From Ovis canadensis (taxonomy: Eukaryota > Chordata > Mammalia > Artiodactyla > Bovidae): a DNA stretch of 64,000 bases. A model generated the notes under the pieces. The model saw only the letters and a program-made list of their open reading frames with translations, was not told where the DNA came from and made no database searches. The stretch is taken from positions 33,458,501-33,522,500 of the forward strand of contig NC_091255.1 in the NCBI RefSeq assembly GCF_042477335.2, given 5' to 3'. Position numbers and translations under genes: made by a program. Positions 33,301-45,300 of this stretch are shown one piece after another; the first letter of the stretch is position 1; each line of letters opens with the position of its first letter.

Positions 33301-36300
33301 TCTCTCCAGCTCCTTCATCTCCCCCCGGGTAGGTGCCCTCACTCCTTCCCAGGCCCCTGGGGTGGGCCTCCCCCATCTTCTTCCTCTGTGATCCAGCTCC
33401 AGCAGCGCTGTTTCTGCTCTGTTCCGGGCTCCAGGCTGGCTGTGGGGGACTGCCTTCCAAGGGCTGAGGGAGGGGTCTTCTCAACAGGCCGTTGGACTTT
33501 CTTAACAGGGGCCTTCCTCTTTGGCATCTTCCTCTGGACTGAGCTAGGGGTGGGGGTGGGGGTGGGGGTTGGGGTGAGGGTAGCTGCTACTGTCTGCGGA
33601 AGTGGCCTGGTGAGCAAAGGCCAGTTTGCTAACCAGGATGCCCAGGAAGAAGGCTCCTCAGGGCAGTGGCTGTGGGCGCCAGCAGGGGGCGCCTGTGCGA
33701 TTTGGGGGAATCGGTGTCTGGAGTCCTTGGTTGTGGAGATCCTCTAGAGAACGGAACGGCAACCCACTCCAGTATTCTTGCTTGGAGAATCCCATGGACA
33801 GCGGAGCCTGATGGGCTACAGTCTATGGGGTTGCAAAGAGTCGGACACGACTGAGCGACTAACACTTTCACTTTTCACTGATCTCCAAGTCACAAGATGC
33901 TCTTGGTCCCTCTGACAGATCTTTAGTCCCCTTTGCCCCGAGGGTGATTTCTGGAACTCACTGTGGTCTTGTGCCCATTTTCCCAGTACTCCTGGCTCTT
34001 CTTCTTGTCCCGGGGGCTGGTGGGGACTGGCACAGCCAGTTACTCCACCATCGCACCCACTGTCCTGGGAGACCTCTTCGTGAGGGACCAGCGGACCCGT
34101 GTGCTGGCCATATTCTACATCTTTATTCCTGTTGGAAGGTCGGTATTACCCTGGATCTACTTCTCTGGATGGTAAACTGAGGCCCAGAGGGGTCAGAGCA
34201 GGGGCTGGGCTGGATGTAGGAGACATCGAGCAGAAGGGGCTGCATTTGAAACCCAACTCTACCCTTCCTCTCTGTCACTTTATCTCTCTGAGCCTCAGTT
34301 TTCTCATCTGTAAATGGGGCCAATAACACCTAGCTGCAGGCTACGATGGGGGTTAGAGATATGTAATGGAGATGCTCCCTGCATACTAATACACTCCAGG
34401 AGGAGGGAGAAAGAGCAGCTCAGCAGTGTGGGCTACACAGGGAGGGGCTGACTCTGGGAGGTGAGGCAGGGAACTGTGTTAGGGTTGGGCCACACACCCC
34501 ACAATGGGATAGGACAGGGCTTTGCAGTCGGACCCCTGAACTCTGACTTATGTTTCCTGAAATCACCTGACTTGGGCAGGGCTGAGACTTGGAGAGGTGG
34601 GGTGAGTGGTCCTTATATAGGGAGACAGTGGGTGGTTGGGATGGGCCTGGAGCCAGAGGTCACTGGTGACTTACCAAGGGCAGGGGACATCTGGGCCTCA
34701 TGTGGCTCACTTTTCCCAGTTGTGAGCTGCTGAGAGCTGGCTCCCTGGGGTAGGGGCACCCTGGCTCAGTCTGGTCTTGGGGCCACCTGCCTCCTCTCAC
34801 AGCCCATTCCCCCCACTTCTCTGTTGCAGTGGTCTGGGCTATGTGCTGGGGTCGGCTGTGACAGAGCTGACTGGGAACTGGCGTTGGGCCCTCCGAGTGA
34901 GTCCAGCTTCCTTTTCTTCCCTCTGCTTTCCCCCCTGGGCCAGTGGGGACTTTCCAGTCTCCAGTGGCCTTTGCCCCTTGGCACAGTGTCTGGCGCCATG
35001 GCGGGTGTTCAGACATCGGCAGCTTCAGGGCTGCATATGGACCATGGCCTCTGGAAGTTGTGCCCCTGGTTCATATCCCAGCTGTTCAGTTTGCTAGCTG
35101 TGTGATCTCAAGGAAGTCACCTCCCTCTTTGGGGCCTCACTTTACCTATCTGTAGAGTGGGGAAGTAAAGCTACCTTATGGAACCTTAAGGATCAGTGAG
35201 ACAAGGGAGGGGAAGACCCTTGGACAGGGCTGGCGTGGCAGACGGAGGTGTGGGCCGGGAAAAGACGCCCTCACTGGAGCAGTAAGTACTCAACAGTCGG
35301 GGTCAGTGTAGTCCAGCCTCAGCTCTCAGCCGTGTCAGTCTCACTGATTCCAGCAGAGTAGTGTCTGTACAGGACAGACAGGTATTAAGTCAAATCCCAA
35401 GGGGACCATGCTCCCCAGGGAGCCTGTCCTCTCAGGGGTGAGGGGATGAGAAGCAGCGGTATGTCAAGCTCTGTATAACCAGCTCCCCCAATATGAGCCC
35501 GTTTCCCCTATCCCCTGGGCCACAGAGCAACCAAAGAACCTGGTCCACAAAGTTCAGTCACAGCTGGGGTCTCCTGGCTTCCAGGAATGTGGCCCTGAGC
35601 TTCCTGGGCCCTCCTGTCCCCAGATCATGCCCTGCCTGGAAGCTGTGGCCTTGATCCTGCTTATCATGCTGGTTCCAGACCCACCCCGGGGAGCTGCTGA
35701 GAAGCAGGGGGTCGCAACCACGGGGGACCCACGGAGCAGCTGGTGTGAGGACGTCCGTTACTTGTGGAGAAAGTGAGTGTCTCTGCTCCTCCCTGCGTGT
35801 CATTGAAAACCCCTTTGCCCGCCCCAGCATCACCACCCTCCCTCCCTCCATTTCCAGGGAGCCCTCCCTGCCCGCCCCAGCATCACCGCCCCCCACCTCC
35901 GCCTCCAGGGAGCCCTCCCTGCCTGCCCCAGCAGTGTTCACAGCCCTCTTCTTCCTTTGAGTTCTTTGTCACCAGCTGAGATGTCACTCCCCCACTCAGA
36001 GGCCTCCCTCTGCCTGCCATGAGACAGAATTTGGGCTGGGAGGGAGGGAGCTCCGGCCTTGGCTCTGCCACTGCCTTATCCCTGAGTGACCTGAGACTTG
36101 GAGCCTCACTCCCCTCATTTATTCAGCAGACATGGTTCTGTAGCTTTGCCGGCTTCTCAGGTTGTTGGGAAGATGCCCGAGTGTATAACGCTCACCTCTC
36201 TGAGCCTCATGGGAGAGCACCCCTCCTCTGTTCCAGGCATGGCTGGGGAGGTAGGTGGGGGGTCACCTACCCAGGTCTCATAATTTACCATAATGTGGGG

Positions 36301-39300
36301 CATGGACCGGACGCCACTTCTTTGTTACAGAGCCATGAGCCGAGTGGAGGGCAGGGGAGAGGGACAGATTGCTGGAGAATGTGATGTTGGATTTGGGTCG
36401 CTCTGGTGGGGGAGACTTGGTCCTCAGAGAAAAGGGAGGAAGGCAGAGCGGGAGCGAAGGTGTGGAGGTGGGACGGGCAGGCAGGCTGCTTAGGGGGTGT
36501 TGGTGGAGGATCAGGGATCACCTGAGTGCCCAGGAGATGGAGGAAGGGAGCAGACAGGCTCCGAGAGCCCCAGCCCTCTGCCAGCTCCATCCAGAGCACT
36601 TTTCCTTGTTGTTCAGTCACTCAGTCATGTCCAACTCTGCGACCGCATGGCCTGCAGCACGTCAGGCGGCCCTGTCCTTCACTGTCTCCCCAGAGCTTGC
36701 TCAAACTCATGTCCATTGAGTCGGTGATGCCATCCAACCATCTTGTCCTCTGTCTCATCCACTTTCTCTTTCAGCTGGAGTTTTGTGTGGTCGACGCTTG
36801 GGGTGACAGCCATGGCCTTTGTGACTGGAGCTCTGGGCTTCTGGGCCCCCAAGTTTCTGTTCGAGGCCCGTGTGGTGCACGGGCTGCTCCTTCCCTGCTT
36901 TCGGGAGCCGTGCAACAGCCCGGACAGGTGAGGGACATGTCTGCTCTTTTTTGGCCACACAGCCAGCATGCAGAACCTTAGTTCCCTGACCAGGGATCGA
37001 ACTCATGCCCCCTGCAATGGAAGCGTGGAGTCTCGACCATGGGACTGCCAGGGACGTTCCCAACATCTGGGCTCTTGATGGGGAAGTTCTTGGTGTTCTG
37101 AGTCCCAAGACTCAGTCTCTGGGTGGACACCAGGACTCGGGGGCCCACTGGCCTGGTTCTAGCTCAGGCAGAGCTCTTGCTGCTGAGTGGCCACAGGCCG
37201 TTCCCTTGTCCTCTCCGGGCCCTACTCCCTGTCTTCTCGCCCTTGGGCCACTGTGAGGGTCCAGAAGGCACTTGGGGGTGAGTGAGGTTTCTGTGGGACC
37301 TAGGGAATAGTGGGATTTCTAGGCAGCCTTGCTTCAGAGGGACCTGAAGCATGAGGTTGTCCCATTTTACAGATAGCAAACTGAGGCACCAAAGGAGATT
37401 GTGATTTTTTTTTGGCTGCACTGTATGGCGTGTGGGGATTTAGTTCCCCAACCAGGGAACTGAACCCATGCCCCTGCAGTGAAAGTGCAGAATTTTAACC
37501 ACTGGACCGCCTGGGAAGTCCCAGGATATTATGATGTTTATCCTGGCTCTACAGCTAGATTCTTATCTCCCTAGAGGCAAAGACTGAGTCCAAAAGTCCC
37601 CCAGCAGCTTGAAACAGTGGAAAAATAAGCCAGGACTCCATCCCACTTCAGGCATTCACTGGCTGTGCATTCCTGGGCCCGTGATTTCCCCTTTCTCTGC
37701 TTCAGCCTCTTCCTCTGACTTGGCTCCTTCCCAGAACCTGAGTGAGAAACTGACATGGGAGTTAGTGTTTGGGTCCCAGGGCTGATGGACCAAATGTCCA
37801 CACACTCAGTAGCTTCGAGCAACAGAAATGTTTCCCATAGTCCTGGAGGCCAGAAGTCCGGAATGGTTTCACTGGGTCAAAACCAGGTTCAGCAGGGCCA
37901 TGCTCCCGCGAGAGGCTCTCGGAAAGCCTCCTCCGGTGCCGCTTCTGGTGCCTGTGGACGGCCTCTGGTTGAGGCCGCATCGCTGCATTCCTGGTCACAT
38001 TGCCTGTCCCCTTCAGTCTCATATCTCCCTCTGCTTCCCTCTTATAAGGACATTTGAAGCTGCACTGAAAGACCCACCTAAAAAGTGGAGGAAAATTTCT
38101 CTAGCTCAAGAACATTAATATAGTCACATCCACAAAGATTATTTTGCCCATACAAGGGAACAGTCACAGGTTCCAAAAGTTAGGACATAGATGTCTTGGG
38201 TGGGGGCATTGTTTAGTTTACCCCAGGATGGGTAGAAAGCCCTGGTTTTGCATAGATCTTAGCTTTTTTTTTTTTTTCTTAAATATTATTTATTTGGCTG
38301 TGCCGGGTCTTAGTTGTGGCATATGGGATCTAGTTCCCTGACCAGGGATTGAACTCAGGCCTGCTGCATTGGGAGCGTGGAGTCTTAGCCACAGGACCAC
38401 TGGGGAAGTCCCCAGAACTTACCTGTTCATACACCCTCCTTAGGCTAAGCCCTCGGGTAAGGGTTGGATGGGAGCAGGAAGCCACAGTACGCAGGATTCT
38501 AGCTCAGCCAGAGGGAAAACTTCCAACATCCAGAGCCCAGACGGAAGGGGCAGCAAGGGGCTACTGAGTTTCACACCCCTGGGGTCATGTAAGGAGGCAT
38601 TGGATAGCTGCTTGCCTGGGCCACTGTACAGGGGATCAGCACAGAACTTGCAGGCCTTGAGGACCCTCTTGGCTCTGAGAGTCTGATTCTGGGGCTGCGA
38701 TGTGGGGGTGGGGACACTTTGTGGTAGGTGTATCCTCTGTCCACCCGTCTGATCAGGGGCTCTAGGGGGGCCACATCTAAATCATTTGTCCGAATAATCA
38801 ATCCTGAGTCTTGGAAAGGTCTTGAGAACCTGCCAAGTTCGGCTCAGACCAAGACTCAGAGGCAGATAGCATTCGTCTGGATTCGGGGTCACTTGACTGG
38901 GCTGAGCTGGAGCCTGGTACAGCTTGGAAGCCTAGGAAGGTTTGGTTAAGCACCTTTAAGCTGCCTAAGGACACACATGCTTTGTTCAGTAGGAAGAGAG
39001 CCAGGAGCCCCTGGTTTTGCTGGTGTGGGTCTGTGTGGCCTCAGGCAGGTCCCTGTCTTCTCTGGAGATTTTTTTTTGGTGACATTCAGTTTGTCAGTAA
39101 CCACGGTCTTGCATCTGTTATGTTCTTACGCCTCGGTGGGAGCCAGGGAGGTCATGGCAGGCACCTGGCACTTTTGGAGAGGTGTGGCGCTGGGAGAGGA
39201 CCCTGGCCAGGTGGAGAATGGTTGGTGGCGGGAGGGGGGGGTGGTCCAGGAAGAGGGAAGAGTGTGGGCCGAGACAGGGAAGCTGGAAAATGTAGGGTAA

Positions 39301-42300
39301 GTTTAGAGAATTCTCAATCATTTGTGCAGAGGGAGGGAGGGAGAAAAGAAGGGAGGTTACACAGGTCAGCAGGGGCCAGTGCTGCAGTGCTGGCCGGGAG
39401 CTTTGAGGATGACAGGAAGCCAGTTAAGAGCTGGAAAAGTCTTAGTTACATTTGTTGTTTTCAAGAGTTCACACCAGTCAGTCTCAGCATCCCTTTGCCT
39501 TTCAAAGGAGGCTTGGGTCCATCCTTTGGGCTAGGATGGACCAGCAGGATGAAGATGTATATTCAGATCCTGGTTCTGTCACTTACTAGCTGGGTAGTCT
39601 TGGCCTTGACCTTTTTTAACCTCACCTTCCTCACCTGTTCACTTGGGAACTTCTGGGAGAGATTAGTGAGCCATTTGCTTAACATATATCACTTGTTCCA
39701 GACTCTATGCTCCCAGCCTAGAGTCAAGAAAGTAAACCAAGCCTGGTTCTGTTCTCCAGGAATTCACAGTCTAGTGAGTGATCTTGATGATAGAGACGCA
39801 GAAGGTGCTATAGTAACTGAAAGAGTGAATGAATCAGCAAACGGACAGGAGAAAGCATCCCCAAAGAGAAGACATTTGTGATGGGTCTTGAAGGATATAT
39901 AGGAGTTTGGTAAATAGAAAAATCAGTGAAGGGTGTTCTGGATGAAGGAATAAAGATATGAAGTGGGGACAGAAACAAGTCTAGGGGTTGAGGAAGATGG
40001 AATTGGGGTTTGGGGTTGAGGTCACTGAGGGTCAGATCAGGAAGGGTCATGTACACCACAATGAACTGGAATCAAATCTGTTGGGTATTTAAGAGCTGGT
40101 GGAGAATTTTAGACAGGAGCTGGGCAGGTACATGGTCAGATTGGTGTCCTAGAAAGCATCCTCTGGAGACCTGTATGGAGGTTGTCTTGGAATGACGTTT
40201 CTACAGAAAGAAGCTGCAAGAGGGACCAAGTGGAGTGGAAGTGGGCCCAAGAGTAGATGGGAAAGGTAGTGAAGTAAGGAAGGGCTACTTGAGGGATGTT
40301 CAGAGACAGAGAGTGAAGGATGGAATCAAGAAGTGTAAAATTCCCAGGTGAGTGCCAGTATCATCAGTTCAGTTCAGTTCAGTCGCTCAGTCATGCCCGA
40401 CTCTTTGCGACCCCATGAATCGTAGCACGCCAGGCCTACCTGTTCATCACGTTCTCCCAGAGTTCACTCAGACTCACATCCATCGAGTCCATGATGCCAT
40501 CCAGCCATCTCATCCTCGGTCGTCCCCTTCTCCTCCTGCCCCCAATCCCTCCCAGCATCAGAGTCTTTTCCAATGAATCAACTCTTCTCATGAGGTGGCC
40601 AAAGTACTGGAGTTTCAGTTTCAGCATCATTCCTTCCAAAGAAATCCCAGGGTTGATCGCCTTCAGAATGGACTGGTTGGATCTCCTTGCAGTCCAAGGG
40701 ACTCTCAAGAATCTTCTGCAACACCACAGTTCAAAAGCATCAATTCTTCGGCGCTCAGCCTTCTTCACAGTCCAACTCTCACATCCAGCCAGTATCATTG
40801 GAGCTCTATAAGTAAATGTTCACTTATCTCCATCCCATTAGTATTTGGGGCTGGAAGGCAAGGAGGTTGGGGCTAGAGTGGGACTGTAGAATTAAGATTT
40901 CTGAGTGGGGCAGTTTTCAGTGCTGAGACAGTGCAGGAGGTTGCTGGTGATGAGACAGGCTGGGTGCTGGAGTGCTGGAAACGTCTCCCACACAGCCAGT
41001 GAAGTCCCAAGGATGAGGCAGGAAAGGGGGTGGGAAGGGTAGGGGAGTACATGGATCCCTGAGCAGGGTCCCAAGGACCCATGTTAGGAGGGAGGGGAAG
41101 AAGCCCACAGCCACATGCCCTGCAGGTACCAGATCATGTGGCTCAGCTGTAAAAAATCTGCCTGCAATGCAGGAGACGCAGGAGACATGGGTTCAGTCCC
41201 TGGTTCTGGAAGATCCTCTGGAGGAGGGCATGGCAACCCACTCCAGTATTCTTGCCTGGGGAAATCCATGGACAGAGGAGCCTGGCTACAGTCCATGGGG
41301 TCATAAAGAGTTGGACATGACTGAACGCACACACATACCAGGTCAGGCACTGGAGGGCAGGTGGCTGGACCCCTATCCTGATCCCACCGCTGACCAAGCC
41401 CTCTGCTCTTTTCCATCAGCCTGATTTTCGGGGCACTGACTGTTGTGACTGGCATTATTGGGGTCATCCTGGGAGCAGAGACTTCAAGGAGGTACAAGAA
41501 AATCAACCCTCAGGCTGAGCCCCTCATCTGTGCTGCCAGCTTGCTTGCTGCAGCCCCCTGCCTCTACCTGGCTCTCATCCTGGCGCCGACCACCCTCCTG
41601 GCCTCCTATGTAAGTGAGGGCCCTTTCAGAGGTGGGAGTGGGCTGCGGTGGGTAGGGAACTCCTGTTTCGCATAGGCTGACACTGTGCCAGGTCTTCCCA
41701 AATGTTATATTTATCACTCCTTCCAGGTGAAGCTCTGATATTCCCATTTAACAGATGAGTAAACTAAGGCATACTAAGAGCCTCAGCTAGGAAGGGGTAG
41801 AAAACTAGGATTTGAGCCTAAGCTTTTCCGACTCTAAAGTGTGTCCTTTGAGCTCTTGGTTAATGCTTAAAAAAAAAATTATTCACTGCACTGGGTTTTC
41901 ACTGTAGCACATGGGATCTCAGTTTTGGCATGCAGGATCTAGTTCCCTGACCAACAATTAAACCCCGGCCGCCTGCAGTGGGAGCGTGGAATCTCAGCCA
42001 CTGGACCACCAGGGAAATCCCTCCTAGTTAATGCTTTGATTGGAGATAATGGGACCTCACTTCTTCTAAAAATGATTCTTCTACTGTATTATTCTAGTTT
42101 AAAAGTATGCAGGGAAAGTCTCAGTCTTTTATCTTCTTCTCTATTTAAAATTAAATGTAGAATATTTGCCTGGAGGAGTGTCATAAGCTAGACCAAAGTG
42201 GGTAGATATAATGCCCTGTACTGTCCTTGGTAGGTGGCACCTCCTTTAAGGTATGAGTGTTTCTCACCAGCATCCTCAGCTTTGGTTGGGTTTCCACTGA

Positions 42301-45300
42301 AATTCCTGGGAAATAGACAAGTTCTGTTAGCATTCCCGCCTGCATGTGCTCTTATTTGGTCCTTATCATGCCCTTGTCCCTGGAGAAGGAAATGGCAACC
42401 CACTCCAATATTCTTGCCTGAGAATCCCATGGGCAGAGGAGCCTGGCAGGCTATAGACCATAGTGTCGCAAGAGTCGGACACGATTTAGCAACGAACCCA
42501 CCACCACCATATGCCCTTGTTGGAAAGGGTTTTTCTTATCCCCACTCAACAGATGGGAAAACTGAGGCCCAGAGACGGCCGCACCAACAATGAGACAGAT
42601 AAGCCTCTAACTCTGCCCCCGCAGGCTCCAAAGTCTATGTCCTTCATGCCACATTGACCCTTGTCACCCCCGTGGGAGAGAAACAGAGGCTGGCATACAC
42701 CAAGCCAGCCTAATAAATGCCTTAGTGCTTATTGGCCGAGAGCGTGACTGGGATCATCATCTCCAGCTGGTGGGGACTGAATGAGCCTGACCTTGCAGGG
42801 AGGCGGCGGCCCTGGGCAGATGGAGGCCCTGTTGAAGGCCTGTCTCTGCATTGGCTGGGCCCACGGAGCCCCTGCCAGCTCTGCTTCTGCCACTGTCTTG
42901 CTTGGCTCTGGGAAGTGGCTCCTTGGCTGTGTTGCGGGGACACAGCTGTCCCCCTCCGTAGCCTGGCGCATCTCCAGAGCGGGATGGCTCATCCAGAAAT
43001 GACACTGCGTCTTGGCTGACAAAGCCAGCTGGAGAGTCTCTTCTCTGGGCCTGCCCTGGGGCGTGAGGGGCTGAGGGGCAGGAAGGTGGGCGGGTCTGGG
43101 ACACGTCCACCCTCCTGTGTTGGGAACCTGCTCCTCCCTGTGGCTCCTGCAGGGGCTGGACGGGATCCCCAGAACTCTCAGCCTTCCAGAAGTGGTGTGG
43201 TTCCCTCTGGACGCCCTGACCAGGCGCCCCCCGGCCACGTCCATGGCTCTGTGCTCCTAAGGTCCCGAGATTCAGGCTCCAGCTCCCCCCAACCTCCCCA
43301 CACCCCACCCCTGCCCACTAACACAAGTCACAAACCCTAACACCTCCAAACCGCCCCTCTTCTCTTTTTTCTTTTTGTAAATTTATCTCCTTAATGGACT
43401 TAAAAGTAATTTCTATTGATTTATCTGTTTGTGGCTGTGCTGGGTCTTCGTTGCTGTGCGGGCTTCTCTCTAGTGGTGAGCGGGGGCTACGCTCTGGTTG
43501 CCGTGCGTGGGCTTCTCATCGCGGTGGCTTCTCTTGTGTGGAGCACAGGCTCAGTAGTTGTGGCCCGTGGGCTGAGTTGGTCCGCGGCACCTGCAATCTT
43601 CCTGGATCAGGGACTGAATCCGTGTGTCTCCTGCACTGGCAGGTGGAGTCTTTACCACTGGGGCAGCCTCTGCCCCGTTCTCTTGGTCCACTCTGTCCTG
43701 TCTTGGCTCATACCTTGCTGTCTTTCTCTGGGACTGTCCCAAGAAGCCAGCTTCCTGGTCTCCTTGTCTTCCTGCTCCCCCACCACAACCTGTTCTTCTC
43801 GCACTGCCAGAGTGACACCACGGACCTTTCCTGCTCAGAAGCCTTGCATGGCCCCTTGGCGCCTCCGGGAAAACTAAGTCTGACTCCTCATCCTGGCATT
43901 CCAGGCTCCTCATGGATGGCCCTGATACCCTTAGTAGCCTTATTCCATGCAGCTCCCCACCTGGTTCCCAGGACATGCCCCCTGCTCCCTACATCTGGAC
44001 TCTCCATCTGCTCTCTCTACTCCTCCCCTTCTCCATGTGCCTGAATCATTCTGGGCCCTCACGGATTGACTGGAGCACCGTCTCTCCATGGAGCCATCGC
44101 TCACGGCTAGGTCCTGCCCTCTCTCTCCATCCTCGCCGCTCCTCAGCACTGTCTTCCTCAGGTTCTGGTTACATATGCTCTGATCGCCCCTCCCAGCTGG
44201 GCCCTTTGATCTTTCTCAGCCCTCCTAGCTCAAAGCATGGTGTCAGGCAGGTGGGGGTGGTGTGGGGTGATCATTGCTCACTGTGTGAATGGTTGAGTGA
44301 CCAGCTATTGTTGTCCATTCATTCTTTTTAAACAACTATTTATTGAGTGCCTACCAAGTGGCATGCTGGTTTAAATACTGCAGATATATCAGTGAATAAA
44401 ACAGCCAAAAACAGCTCTGTTCTTAAGGAGTTCACATTCTAGTTGGCGGAGATAGCTAACAGGTAAGATATATAAGTAAAATTCACAATATGGTGAATTA
44501 TGGGATATTTCGGGAAACAGTGTGCCAGGCAAAGGGAATGGCAACTGTAAGTGCCCTGAGGCAGGAGTGTATCTGGTAGGTTTAGGGACCAACAGAAAGG
44601 GCACTGTGGCTAGTGTGGAGTGAAGAAAGGAGAATAGGACAGAGAGGTGATGGGGACAAAGCTTGTTGGGCCATGTGGGCGTTGGGTCGAGGTGGCTTTT
44701 ACTGAGAGTGAGTTGAAGTTTTGTGTTAAGGAGCAGGTGGTCTGGCTCATGTTTATTGCATCTGTTGAGATGGTCATGCCATTTGTCCTTTATTTTATTA
44801 GTGTGGTATGTTACATTGATTGTGTGTTTAACCAACCTTGCATTCCTGGGATAAATCCTCTCTTGGTTATGGTGTAAAATCATGTTTATATGTTGCTGAA
44901 TTTGGCTTGCTAGTATTTTGCTGAGGACTTTTGCATCTCCATTCATAAGAAGTATTGGTTTGTAGTTTTCTTGCGATATCTTTGTTTGGTCTCATAGAAT
45001 GAGTTGACAAGCGCTTCTTCCCCTTCTATTTTTTGGAAGGGTTTGTGAAGGATTTGTGTTAATTCATCTTTAGACATTTGTTCAGATTCCCCAGTGAAGC
45101 CATCTGGTTCTGGGCTCTTGTTTGTGGCACGTTTTTTTGATTACTGACTCAATATTTACTTGTTATTGGTCAATTAAGGCTTTTTATTTCTTTTTAAGCC
45201 AGTCTTGGTAGTTTGCATCTTTCTAGGAATTTCGTTCATTGTATTCTCTTATAATCTTTTTAATTTCTGTAAGGTTGGTAGTAATGTTCATTTGTGATCT

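Noticed and set aside
38982..39881. 299-codon open frame, + strand
   Set aside because: No signal, domain or family match in the translation; it runs through MIR- and L2-like repeats inside SPNS3 intron 7, so it is a chance frame.
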